64,000 bases of DNA from Lacrimispora defluvii (GTDB taxonomy: Bacteria > Bacillota > Clostridia > Lachnospirales > Lachnospiraceae). A program made the position numbers and the translations under genes. Positions 26,101 to 32,053 of the stretch are shown here, in pieces. The DNA is taken from NCBI GenBank assembly GCA_013036995.1, contig JAAOXG010000003.1, positions 1 to 64,000 of the forward strand, given 5' to 3'. Numbering within the stretch: the first letter of the stretch is position 1; each line of letters begins with the position of its first letter. A model generated the notes under the pieces. The model saw only the letters and a list, made by a program, of their open reading frames with translations, did no database searches and was not told the origin of the DNA.

Positions 26101-27070
26101 GGCTGTTTTTTGCTGTGGCAACGAGGGTGATGCTGCCTGTCTGCGTGAATTTCACCTTGCCGCCGTTTGCGGTCAGCGCACCGTCTGCCAGCTCGGAAAG
26201 CTCGGCTGGAAGTCCGTTTCTGAGAGCTGACCATGTCACACCGCTCACATAGCGGCTTTCCGGCTTGATCTCAATTTCATCGGCAGTGTAAGCGGTTTTG
26301 GGCAGCGTAAAACTGAACTGCGGTACGGGAACATAGGAAGAGCCACCGCCGCCAGAGCTGTCGGAACCGGATGGCTTATCCTCCGGCTTGGTGGGTACGG
26401 GCGGCTTGGGTGGTTCTTCTTTCTTGATCTGCTCCTTTGCCTTATCCGCATCCACCAGCATCTCAAAGGCTTCTGCGCGGGTGGCTTTGCCGTCCGGCTT
26501 TACCGTACCGTCCGGGTAGCCGCCTACAATGCCGTATTCCTTGCCGGTGCAGATACTGGATTTATCTGCCTCGGAGAGCGCGTCATCGTCGGAAAAGCCG
26601 GTAACACAAAGGCAGGATGCGTCATGGTCGCCTTTGCCGATGGCCCTCACCAGCATACGGATCATCTCCATGCGGGTGATGGGTTCGTCCGGCAGGAACT
26701 TCGTGCCGTAATCGTCCTTTTGGATGACTCCCGCAATGATGAGAGCCTCCACATGATGCTCTGACCAGTGACCGGCAATGTCGGTAAAGTGAATGGTGAC
26801 TTCACTTTCACTTGGCTCCGGCAGTTCCATTGTCCTAGCAACCAAGGCTGCAAACTCACCTCTGGTGATGATTGCATCGGGGTGTACCAGACCATCGGGA
26901 TAGCCGCTGATGACACCCTTATCCGTAAGGATTTGAATGGCTTCCTCCGCCCAATGGCCTTTGGCATCCTCAAAATACCGGTTTACCGCATAGGCGCTGC
27001 CAGCCAGCAGGGAAAGCAAAAGGCAGACGGTGAGGACGAGGCCCAGCGGTTTCTTCATTTTCTTGTTCAT
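23126..27070 (-). CDS. Large SLH-domain surface protein with Ig/PKD-like repeats
   Basis: 1314 residues. Signal peptide (residues 1-28), three S-layer homology modules (about 30-215; VNRYFEDAKGHWAEEAIQIL is the first), a Pro/Ser/Gly linker (SGGGGSS), then about seven Ig-like modules of roughly 90-100 residues that share a PV....LP...HTDT pattern, and four tandem modules of 79 residues (TAKDGKFLVNI...DGD...GTHTIRVRAKD). The SLH modules should bind secondary wall polymer. A role as adhesin or mating contact factor is inferred from its place between two pilin genes. Confidence 0.85.
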   Translation of the reverse strand: MNKKMKKPLGLVLTVCLLLSLLAGSAYAVNRYFEDAKGHWAEEAIQILTDKGVISGYPDGLVHPDAIITRGEFAALVARTMELPEPSESEVTIHFTDIAGHWSEHHVEALIIAGVIQKDDYGTKFLPDEPITRMEMIRMLVRAIGKGDHDASCLCVTGFSDDDALSEADKSSICTGKEYGIVGGYPDGTVKPDGKATRAEAFEMLVDADKAKEQIKKEEPPKPPVPTKPEDKPSGSDSSGGGGSSYVPVPQFSFTLPKTAYTADEIEIKPESRYVSGVTWSALRNGLPAELSELADGALTANGGKVKFTQTGSITLVATAKNSRGATVTHEQTIGIYPVVTADFTLPEFAHTDTAVAVELSTENLGVNSVVWSLQKDEAATDIDKALTGELDFTGGTVLFKEKGSYTLTASITDELGKAITAESDITVYPVAEVTLALPTVSHTDKTITLQTETKETDGLTLAYTLTRNGEPAQIGTWIEGNPSNGSIRFKGKGVYALTASLADATGRVFAGTAGITVYPVGSAGFYLPEIFHTDKTVMVEAVFGEIGSHTARWSLLRDGKEVTLTDAAEGTLGNSGGELKFHSKGSYVLKAEFTDDGGRSYRYEQSFKVYPVPAVSYSLPKHAHTDTDIVVQTETADLDGLTIEWLADNTYGFQDWPTYVSGSLTNDGGTIRFKRAGIYELVARITDETGRVFLYESKDRCEVLPVLTIGFELPALAYTDTAIDLRTHGNNNVLPVEWSVSKDGKSIPLSEAFGGSLTPQGGKITFRSDGEYILTAAMTDYLNRSYSHSESIRILPVVQYAFTMPQTVHYGAEFDVAAKDVQHIGSYAVTWTLQKAGNTAPYQGTLGNDGGRIAIRDTGEFTLTASVTDSVGRVTTHSEHITITNTAPNAPVVEAVPTRTAKDGKFLVNITASATDPDGDAVTLEYADTAADSYYAPGTHTIKVRAKDIAGAYSAWTEKTFTVTNAAPTVTLTAEPTRTVKDGKFLVNISATAADADGDATTLEWDNKAADNYYAPGTHTVRVRAKDIAGAYSPWAEKTFTITSSAPTVTLTATPTRTAKDGKFLVNISATASDSDGDPTTLEWDNKAADGYYAVGTHTIRVRAKDATGLYSEWVSKTFTVSNSAPTAPVITRTPNGNSVAPGTPVTITATSSDPDGDSVTLIWEGRNAETQTYPRGKNVVRVKAVDSAGAESPWAAIVFFVADSNGGGGMTLTGPDSVIMENGIEGATITEYTFTVPPVSGHSGSDFGRVRGYNKLTGQWDQLDYGTTSNGITFTRTLGAGVYTQLEMYYYTNHDCMYNKSNITYSVTYHFE
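23463..24412 (-). repeat. Four tandem 237-base repeats in the surface-protein gene
   Basis: Three units, with borders near 24412, 24170, 23933 and 23697, are near copies at DNA level (each coding PTRT-KDGKFLVNI, DGD, GTHT, VRAKD). The fourth (down to about 23463) is diverged but in register. The similarity suggests recent duplication and likely copy-number change by recombination. Confidence 0.75.
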
Positions 27071-27081
27071 AGGCTTCCCTC

Positions 27082-27441
27082 CTACATCCCGCCCATGACG
27101 GGCTGGCCTTGCTCCTGCTGCTGAGCGGGGGATTCCTGTTTCTGCGCGGTGGTCTGCCCCTGGGTCAGCGTCTGCTGGTAGGCTCCGAGGACCGTCTTGT
27201 CAAATTCCGCTTTGGCCTCCTTGGTGCAGGGAAAGCAGATATCCTTGTACTCGCCGTTTCCGGCTTTGTAGCTTGGCATGGAGATAAACAGCCCTTTGGA
27301 GCCCTCCATGATTTTGATGCCCCGCACGGCGAAATCGCCGTAGACATTGACCGAGGCGGTAGCCCTGCAGCTTCCCTCCGGACGGATGGAGTGGATTTTT
27401 ACATCGTACTTAGGGATAGCCGGTGTCGTATTGTTAGGCAT
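27082..27441 (-). CDS. spoVG: SpoVG-family protein
   Basis: 119 residues. The first 85 residues fit SpoVG: YDVKIHSIRPEGSCRATASV, GDFAVRGIKIMEGSKGLFI and the MPSYK...DICFP motif. SpoVG is a small nucleic-acid-binding regulator in Firmicutes. The C-terminal 30 residues are Gln-rich and extra. Mobile elements often carry their own copy. It sits between the second pilin and the SLH protein, with AGGAGGGA of the next gene right after its stop. Confidence 0.85.
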   Translation of the reverse strand: MPNNTTPAIPKYDVKIHSIRPEGSCRATASVNVYGDFAVRGIKIMEGSKGLFISMPSYKAGNGEYKDICFPCTKEAKAEFDKTVLGAYQQTLTQGQTTAQKQESPAQQQEQGQPVMGGM

Positions 27442-27474
27442 AATTTTTTCTCCTTTTCAAAATGTCCGGCATCA

Positions 27475-27705
27475 TTAACCGGCGTAGTTGAACATTTCTT
27501 TAATGCGCTGTACGAGGGTGGGCAGCACCGTTTCTCCGAACAGGGCGTACAGCCCCGCAAGGAGCAGAGCGCCCAAAACCACGGCAATCAGGATTTTGAT
27601 CGCGGTGTCAATGTAGCCCTCCCCGGCATTGCCTGCAAGGATGGAGCGGCTTTTGACAGCCGCCGCACCGAGCTTGTTCTTTAGCTTGCAAAATAAATTT
27701 TTCAT
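27475..27705 (-). CDS. Flp-type pilin 2 (DUF6133-like)
   Basis: 76 residues from ATG 27705 (AAGGAGG upstream); the longer open frame is a shadow. It has the same build as the pilin at 22884: GEGYID at 28-33, a hydrophobic helix, and LVQRIKEMFNYAG at the end. The leader differs more than the helix. Two pilin genes on one element could allow a mixed or switched pilus. Confidence 0.75.
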   Translation of the reverse strand: MKNLFCKLKNKLGAAAVKSRSILAGNAGEGYIDTAIKILIAVVLGALLLAGLYALFGETVLPTLVQRIKEMFNYAG

Positions 27706-27739
27706 TTTGGCCTCCTTCATAAAATGAGGGCATAAGAAA

Positions 27740-27759
27740 AGGCAGCCCAATAGCTGCCT
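27740..27759 (-). terminator. Short hairpin between YodL and pilin genes
   Basis: AGGCAGC and GCTGCCT form a 7-base stem with a 6-base loop right at the YodL-gene stop, followed on the minus strand by TTTTCTT. Probably a partial terminator ahead of the second pilin gene. Confidence 0.5.
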
Positions 27760-28315
27760 ACATACGCATGCCCATGGTTTGGGTCTGCTCCGGCTCTCCG
27801 AAGCTGATTTTCTGGAATCCAAAGCGGTCGCAGTAGTGGTATTCGCTGCCGCCATCGTCATAAAGCTCCACCACATCGGACATGGACAGGGAGTGTCCGT
27901 CATAGCTGGGCGGATGATTCACATTGCACCTTGTGTAGATGGCTTCAAGGTCGTTCGTATCCAGCTGGCCGTCATAGGCGATGCGATAATGTTCCGGGGA
28001 CGGCTCTCCGAACTGCCGCGCCGTTTCCTCATAGGAGATAAACTTCATATACACATCCGTTTCCGGCTTCAGCTGCCAGATGCGCACATTTTTCAGCGGT
28101 GCGGCGGACTCGTCCATGCCGCCCATCTGTTCGCCTGCGGCAAGGCGCTCCATTACGCCGTCCGTCCACTGCGGGATCAGGCAGCGGCTTTTGAGCCATG
28201 CGGTCAGCTCGTCGTTTCGGAAAATGCTGTCCACAACTGCTTTTTCTTTTTCTGTATAACCGGCCGGGTTTCCATAGTAGGAAATGAGGCCGTTTTTCAG
28301 GGTAATCCCTGGCAT
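27758..28315 (-). CDS. YodL-domain protein
   Basis: 185 residues from ATG 28315 (GGGAGGTGA upstream). The C-terminal half (YMKFISYEETARQFG, HYRIAYDGQLDTNDLEAIYT, HSLSMSDVVEL, YHYCDRFGFQKI) is the YodL domain found in mobile elements of gut Firmicutes. The N-terminal half (TEKEKAVVDSIFRNDELTAWLKSR) is helical. Function unknown. Confidence 0.75.
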   Translation of the reverse strand: MPGITLKNGLISYYGNPAGYTEKEKAVVDSIFRNDELTAWLKSRCLIPQWTDGVMERLAAGEQMGGMDESAAPLKNVRIWQLKPETDVYMKFISYEETARQFGEPSPEHYRIAYDGQLDTNDLEAIYTRCNVNHPPSYDGHSLSMSDVVELYDDGGSEYHYCDRFGFQKISFGEPEQTQTMGMRM

Positions 28316-28356
28316 ATTCTCACCTCCCAAGCGGTGTCTTGGAGAGCAAAGACGGG

Positions 28357-28929
28357 CTATTTACCATAGATGGTGCTTTCCTGCATAATCAGTTCATCCA
28401 GTGCCGCAAGGCAGATGCCGCTTTGAGCCAGTACCGAAAGAATGCAGGGAGGCACATCGTTGATGTCCTGCTGGATGTCCGCCTCCACCACCGTGATTTC
28501 GCCGCTGTCCTCATCGGTATAGGCTTCCAGCTTGGCGCCCTTGGAAATGCCCGCTTCCTCCAGCAGATAGTCGGGAATATGGATGTTCTGGCTCTCGTCC
28601 AGCAGATCATGGCAAAGGGAGCAGTTAGCCACCCACTCGGCGGAATTGTTACCGCAGCCGCATTCCGTACCGGCTTCAGGCTTTTCATCGCCGCAGTTAT
28701 TGCAGAGGCCACAGGCTTTGGCGAGATGGATCGTCATATCGCTTGCCAGCTCACTGAGTGTGACGATAACATGGATAAGCTCCAGCGCCGTCAGCTCGCC
28801 CTTGTGGATGATGCATACACCATCGGCGGCCGTTACCGCAAGGGTTTCGGCATCGATAAACCCGCAACGCTGCTGGATAGCCAGAGGGATTTGCAGGATC
28901 TGTTCGGCTTTCTTCTGATTATTTTTCAT
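28357..28929 (-). CDS. Cys-rich protein with AbrB-like C-terminal part
   Basis: 190 residues from ATG 28929 (AAGGAGGAACAG upstream). The middle holds Cys pairs CGLCNNCGDE, ECGCG and CSLCHDLL, likely a zinc site. After it IPDYLLEEAGISKGAKLEAY...GEITVVEAD has the look of a SpoVT/AbrB swapped-hairpin DNA-binding module. So it may be a regulator of the element, but no named family was recognised as a whole. Confidence 0.6.
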   Translation of the reverse strand: MKNNQKKAEQILQIPLAIQQRCGFIDAETLAVTAADGVCIIHKGELTALELIHVIVTLSELASDMTIHLAKACGLCNNCGDEKPEAGTECGCGNNSAEWVANCSLCHDLLDESQNIHIPDYLLEEAGISKGAKLEAYTDEDSGEITVVEADIQQDINDVPPCILSVLAQSGICLAALDELIMQESTIYGK

Positions 28930-28993
28930 GGTCTGTTCCTCCTTAAAATACTTGCCCCTGATATGGGGCGGTTTTTCGGTTTTCGCCTTCCGG

Positions 28994-29824
28994 TCAGAAT
29001 TCAATCCCGCCGTCGTCAAATAAATTCATCTGCGTCGGAGCTTCGTTCATCCGCTCCTGCATATCGTAGTTGGCAATGAGGATTTCAGAGAACTGTGCCC
29101 CATTGTCATATCTTTGCTTGATGTTGTTGATGCGGGTGTAGGAGTCAATTCGGATACCCGGCGCATCATACAAATCCCGGATAAATCCGCAGTCATTGTA
29201 GGACAGCAGGAATTTGCCCTCGATCCGCAACAGTGCGTCACGCAGGCGGATGTGGTCTTTTTCCGTGAAACCGTCCTCACCCACGTTTTTGTAGTAGCTC
29301 TCGGTTTCAAAGTACGGCGGGTCGCAGTAGAAAAAGCTGACGGGACGGTCATACTGCCCAATCAGCTTCTCGAAGTCCTTGTTTTCAATGACTACCTTGG
29401 CAAGCCGCCTGTGGGCCTGCTCAATCAGCGGGAAATTGGACCACATGTCATGGGGCTGGCTGCCGTAGCTTGTAAGTCCCGATGCGTAGCTGTAGCGGAT
29501 GAGCTGGTAAAACCAGGCTGCTTTCTGCACATCCGAGGCAGGGCTGTCGCGGGCCAGGGTGTTTTTGACAAGGTCAAAATCCGCACGGGCGTTGAGGACG
29601 TACCGTAGTGCATCCATGAGTTCCTCCGGCTTCTCCCGCACACAGCGGTACAGGTTGACAAGCAGTCCGTTGAAATCGTTGTACACCTCAAAGTCATTGC
29701 CGGGAAACTTGTGAAACAGTATCCAGCCGCCCCCGCCGAATACCTCGATGTATCTTTCGTAGTAGAGGGGAAACAGGGTGATGATCAGCTCACGCAAGGA
29801 TTTTTTGCCGCCGATCCATGACAT
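28994..29824 (-). CDS. D12-class adenine-N6 DNA methyltransferase (Dam-like)
   Basis: 276 residues. Motif I region YIEVFGGGGWILFHK (about 25-39) and catalytic DPPY in FFYCDPPYFETE (near 168). The N-terminal MSWIGGKKSLRELII is typical of the class. It is a solitary enzyme with no restriction partner in sight. Together with the C5 methyltransferase it gives the element two kinds of DNA marks, most likely against host restriction. Confidence 0.9.
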   Translation of the reverse strand: MSWIGGKKSLRELIITLFPLYYERYIEVFGGGGWILFHKFPGNDFEVYNDFNGLLVNLYRCVREKPEELMDALRYVLNARADFDLVKNTLARDSPASDVQKAAWFYQLIRYSYASGLTSYGSQPHDMWSNFPLIEQAHRRLAKVVIENKDFEKLIGQYDRPVSFFYCDPPYFETESYYKNVGEDGFTEKDHIRLRDALLRIEGKFLLSYNDCGFIRDLYDAPGIRIDSYTRINNIKQRYDNGAQFSEILIANYDMQERMNEAPTQMNLFDDGGIEF

Positions 29825-29832
29825 AAAGCTGT

Positions 29833-30165
29833 TCAGGAGTCATCACCTCCCTCCAGCGGCAGACGTATCTGCGTATCGTCAAACACCGTGAGGGAACGCT
29901 TGAGCCCTGCGATGGCGGCGCTGATTCCGCTGATGCGGCTTTTCATATGCCGGATGGTCAGTCGTACTTCAGCTTCGGTTTTTGCGTAGAAATAGCCGCT
30001 TTGATCGCTGGCAATGGGGATACCCTCACGGCGCAGGGCATTGACAAGGTCACGCAGCTCCTTGCCTGAAATGTGGAATGCGTGTTCCAGCATTCTGCTT
30101 GTGACGGTATTTTCAGCGCCATGGTGATATCGGTGCAGATACTCCGCAAGCTGCTCCTTGAGCAT
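29833..30165 (-). CDS. Small HTH-like ICE protein
   Basis: 110 residues from ATG 30165 (GGAGGCAAAG upstream). The first 70 residues (MLKEQLAEYLHRYHHGAE, TSRMLEHAFHISGKELRDLVNALRREGIPIASDQSGYFYA) look like a winged-helix module seen beside phage and ICE replication or methylase genes. The rest is a coiled-coil-like helix (EAEVRLTIRHMKSRISGISAAIAGLKR). First gene of the block that includes the adenine methylase. Confidence 0.65.
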   Translation of the reverse strand: MLKEQLAEYLHRYHHGAENTVTSRMLEHAFHISGKELRDLVNALRREGIPIASDQSGYFYAKTEAEVRLTIRHMKSRISGISAAIAGLKRSLTVFDDTQIRLPLEGGDDS

Positions 30166-30280
30166 CTTTGCCTCCTTTCCGTCCGTTTCCCCGGAAAGAA
30201 AGACAGGGCAAAAGGGCACAAAAAAACAGGGCCGCCTCCTGTTGGGGAAACGGCCTTGGTTTTTTGTTGGGGTCTAAAAA

Positions 30281-30304
30281 AGCACAGACATCATTGCCTG
30301 TGCT
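30281..30304 (-). terminator. Intrinsic terminator after the 95-residue gene
   Basis: Minus-strand arms AGCACAGGCA and TGTCTGTGCT with a 4-base loop are followed by TTTTTTAG. The stem begins at the stop codon of the 30303-30590 gene, so it ends that transcript. Confidence 0.8.
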
Positions 30305-30590
30305 ACTTGATTACACCAAGTTCTCTTAAAACTGTCACGCAGTCCTTGGCTCCCTGGATGTACATATGCTGAATGTATTCGCCTAATAAAAGCTGCATGG
30401 CTTCAAAGTATGAGTCTGCGATCTGTTTCAGCTCATCATCATATTTTGGATGATCCTTTAGCAGAATTGATGCCTCCACTTGCTGTTTCACAGCTTCTCG
30501 GACATCTGCATTGGATTCCGTCAGCTCCTTAAATGCCGCATCAAAGCGGTCGTCCAGCGCAGTTTGCAGGGATTCCTTCCATAGCTCCAT
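30303..30590 (-). CDS. Small ICE protein of unknown function
   Basis: 95 residues from ATG 30590 (GGAGGTGAG upstream). Almost all helical and charged, with DALDDRFDAAFKELTES-like and EAVKQQVEASILLKDHPKY segments; no signal, membrane segment or Cys. No family recognised. It has its own terminator directly behind it. Confidence 0.6.
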   Translation of the reverse strand: MELWKESLQTALDDRFDAAFKELTESNADVREAVKQQVEASILLKDHPKYDDELKQIADSYFEAMQLLLGEYIQHMYIQGAKDCVTVLRELGVIK

Positions 30591-30673
30591 CCTACTCACC
30601 TCCTTCAAGCACAACACAATGCCACAGCTTTCATAAAAAAGCTATACCAAATGTCGACAAAGATTCTGCTATT

Positions 30674-30916
30674 TCATTCCCATGCCGTGCGTTCCTCCTT
30701 TTGCTGCTTATTTTTATTGTGAATTCTCTGCATATCCGTTTTCATGCAGTCACCCTCGGAACTATAGCAGATAAATCCATGCGAGGGATATGGGCAGTTG
30801 CCGCAGCTTTTAAACGGGCCGCAGGGGCGCTCGTCTTGAGGTATCCTCCCTGTTGTTATGAGGGCATCCGAATCATAACAAGCTGGTTTTTTATTTTTCT
30901 TGTAATGCACTAACAT
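30674..30916 (-). CDS. Small Cys-containing ICE protein
   Basis: 80 residues from ATG 30916 (AAGGGAGGAAATT upstream). The middle CGPFKSCGNCPYPSHGFICYSSEGDC has five Cys in 26 residues, probably a metal site. Short basic ends. No family recognised. It lies between the regulator gene terminator and the 95-residue gene. Confidence 0.6.
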   Translation of the reverse strand: MLVHYKKNKKPACYDSDALITTGRIPQDERPCGPFKSCGNCPYPSHGFICYSSEGDCMKTDMQRIHNKNKQQKEERTAWE

Positions 30917-30944
30917 AATTTCCTCCCTTCTGAAAAACAAAAAA

Positions 30945-30987
30945 AGCCGGAGAATTGAAGCGCACTCTGCGCTCCGATTCTCCGGCT
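30945..30987 (-). terminator. Intrinsic terminator after the ICE regulator gene
   Basis: Eleven-base arms AGCCGGAGAAT/ATTCTCCGGCT with a 21-base loop that can itself pair (AGCGCA/TGCGCT) and a run of seven T on the minus strand. It ends the transcript of the 31006-31596 gene. Confidence 0.85.
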
Positions 30988-31005
30988 CGTTAAATGAATT
31001 ATTAT

Positions 31006-31596
31006 TTATGATGTTTTTCGACATTCATTCGGTGTCTGTCCAACTTGGTACTGTTGTATCAAGTCCATATGCTTATTTGATTTCTGATGAATGCGGTGAG
31101 CTTTGGTTGCCATGTATTCTATCAGATAGTCCTTTGGTATCAGATATTTATTGTAGTACCACACTCCGAATAATTTTTCTTTGGATATCCATTCTGATAT
31201 TGTGGTTTGGCAGTAGCCTGTCAATTTTATAACATCGCCCACGGTAAGGGCATCCGGAAAGCTGCTCCACTTTTTCTTCAGCATCTCCATAAATTTATCC
31301 GCATCTATTTGAACCTCTGCCCCATGCTTTGGTCTATATTTTATTCCGCTTGAAAAAATTCCGGGAGGTGTCAGCAGGGACTCCGGAGAATCTTCTAAGC
31401 GGGTAAGGTATTCTACCACATCCGTTATTCGGATTTTGAACCTACGGGTCTTTTTGCCTGTATCCTCGCAGGGGATATACCCGTTCTCTAAAAGCCATGT
31501 GGCTTTTCGTTTGCTTATTCTGCAAATCCTGTACAACTGGTCGTGACATATCTTTTCCGGGTATTCAGCCAGAAGGTGAGAGTAGTCGGTTGCCAT
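31006..31596 (-). CDS. Helix-turn-helix DNA-binding protein of the ICE
   Basis: 196 residues; the Met at 31596 is chosen because GGAGG lies 7 bases upstream, too close for the Met at 31602. Two HTH-like stretches are visible: HDQLYRICRISKRKATWLLENGYIPCED and LTVGDVIKLTGYCQTTISEWISKE, the second followed by a wing-like YLIPKDYLIEYM as in excisionase/MerR-type modules. It is the gene nearest the attachment site, a usual place for an excisionase or regulator. It faces its own palindromic site at 31624-31646. Confidence 0.7.
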   Translation of the reverse strand: MATDYSHLLAEYPEKICHDQLYRICRISKRKATWLLENGYIPCEDTGKKTRRFKIRITDVVEYLTRLEDSPESLLTPPGIFSSGIKYRPKHGAEVQIDADKFMEMLKKKWSSFPDALTVGDVIKLTGYCQTTISEWISKEKLFGVWYYNKYLIPKDYLIEYMATKAHRIHQKSNKHMDLIQQYQVGQTPNECRKTS

Positions 31597-31623
31597 GTTC
31601 ATCCCTCCAATGCATTGATGGTG

Positions 31624-31646
31624 CAGACAGATATCAACTCTGTCTG
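31624..31646. promoter_or_regulatory. Perfect palindrome, likely operator of the ICE regulator
   Basis: CAGACAGA and TCTGTCTG with a 7-base spacer, 28 bases before the start of the HTH gene. A TTGACA-like box lies at 31672-31677 on the minus strand, but the matching -10 is poor. Likely autoregulatory site. Confidence 0.55.
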
Positions 31647-31926
31647 TTTTGCGTTATTCACTTTTTATCAATGTCAATGGTAGGGTGCGCTGTGGTTTAT
31701 GTTTCTATAAATGCCAGGAAACTAAAGTATCTTAAGGTTATTTCGCTGGTCGTTTTTCTACGTTTTTTCTACACTTTGCTCTGAAAACCGTTAAATTCGG
31801 GGTTTGAGCCGGAGCGTGGTAAATTCATGGTTTATGCCCGAAAAGCCTTGATTCATGCGGGTTTGCTCGATACTATGGTGCCTCAAAGTTACCTTGATAA
31901 TCTCATCGAAACTTGCCCTCAAATAA
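31647..31926. other. Non-coding right end of the ICE
   Basis: No convincing gene. It holds a direct repeat of CGTTTTTCTA (31751-31760 and, with one extra T, 31761-31771), which could be arm-type recombinase sites. The stretch 31830-31870 resembles in part the tRNA terminator sequence found at 31989-32020. The long plus-strand frame across it runs through the tRNA fragment and is not a gene. Confidence 0.5.
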
Positions 31927-31979
31927 CTCGAAATGCGGTTGTCCGCAAGGGCACGTGGGTTCGAATCCCACCGCTTCCG
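31927..31979 (+). other. 3' fragment of tRNA-Ser(CGA): putative ICE attachment site
   Basis: Anticodon loop CTCGAAA (31927-31933), 3' anticodon strand TGCGG, a variable arm TGTCC-GCAA-GGGCA, T-arm GTGGG-TTCGAAT-CCCAC and acceptor strand CGCTTCC plus G are all there. The 5' half is absent: the bases before the loop do not pair with TGCGG. This is the expected duplicate left when an element integrates into the 3' part of a tRNA gene. The intact copy should be at the other end of the ICE, reading into it. Confidence 0.8.
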
Positions 31980-31988
31980 CTAACAGCG

Positions 31989-32020
31989 AACCCGCGTAAA
32001 TCAATGGTTTACGCGGGTTT
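31989..32020 (+). terminator. Terminator of the host tRNA gene
   Basis: Arms AACCCGCGTAAA (31989-32000) and TTTACGCGGGTT (32008-32019) with a 7-base loop, ten bases after the tRNA fragment. Its presence shows that the chromosome's own tRNA 3' flank begins here. Confidence 0.75.
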
Positions 32021-32053
32021 GTTTATGCCTTTTTATGAAGTTCCATACATCAC

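Larger units (their letters stand above)
1..31979. mobile_element. Right-hand part of an integrative and conjugative element
   Basis: A nearly unbroken minus-strand array of conjugation genes (VirB4, VirB6-, VirB3- and VirB2-like), a Tad pilus locus, DNA methyltransferases and small ICE-type proteins of unknown function. It ends beside a 3' tRNA-Ser fragment at 31927-31979. Base composition is visibly richer in G and C than the DNA to the right. The gene set resembles the Firmicutes ICEs related to Tn1549 and the C. difficile CTn elements. Integrase, relaxase and VirD4 coupling protein are not in the window, so the left end lies outside it. A plus-strand metal-resistance operon (8039-12374) sits inside the transfer genes. 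Confidence 0.85.

Noticed and set aside
28994-29824. Adenine methylase considered as part of a restriction-modification or BREX-type defence system
   Set aside because: No restriction nuclease, helicase or other defence gene lies next to it; solitary methylases are common on ICEs.
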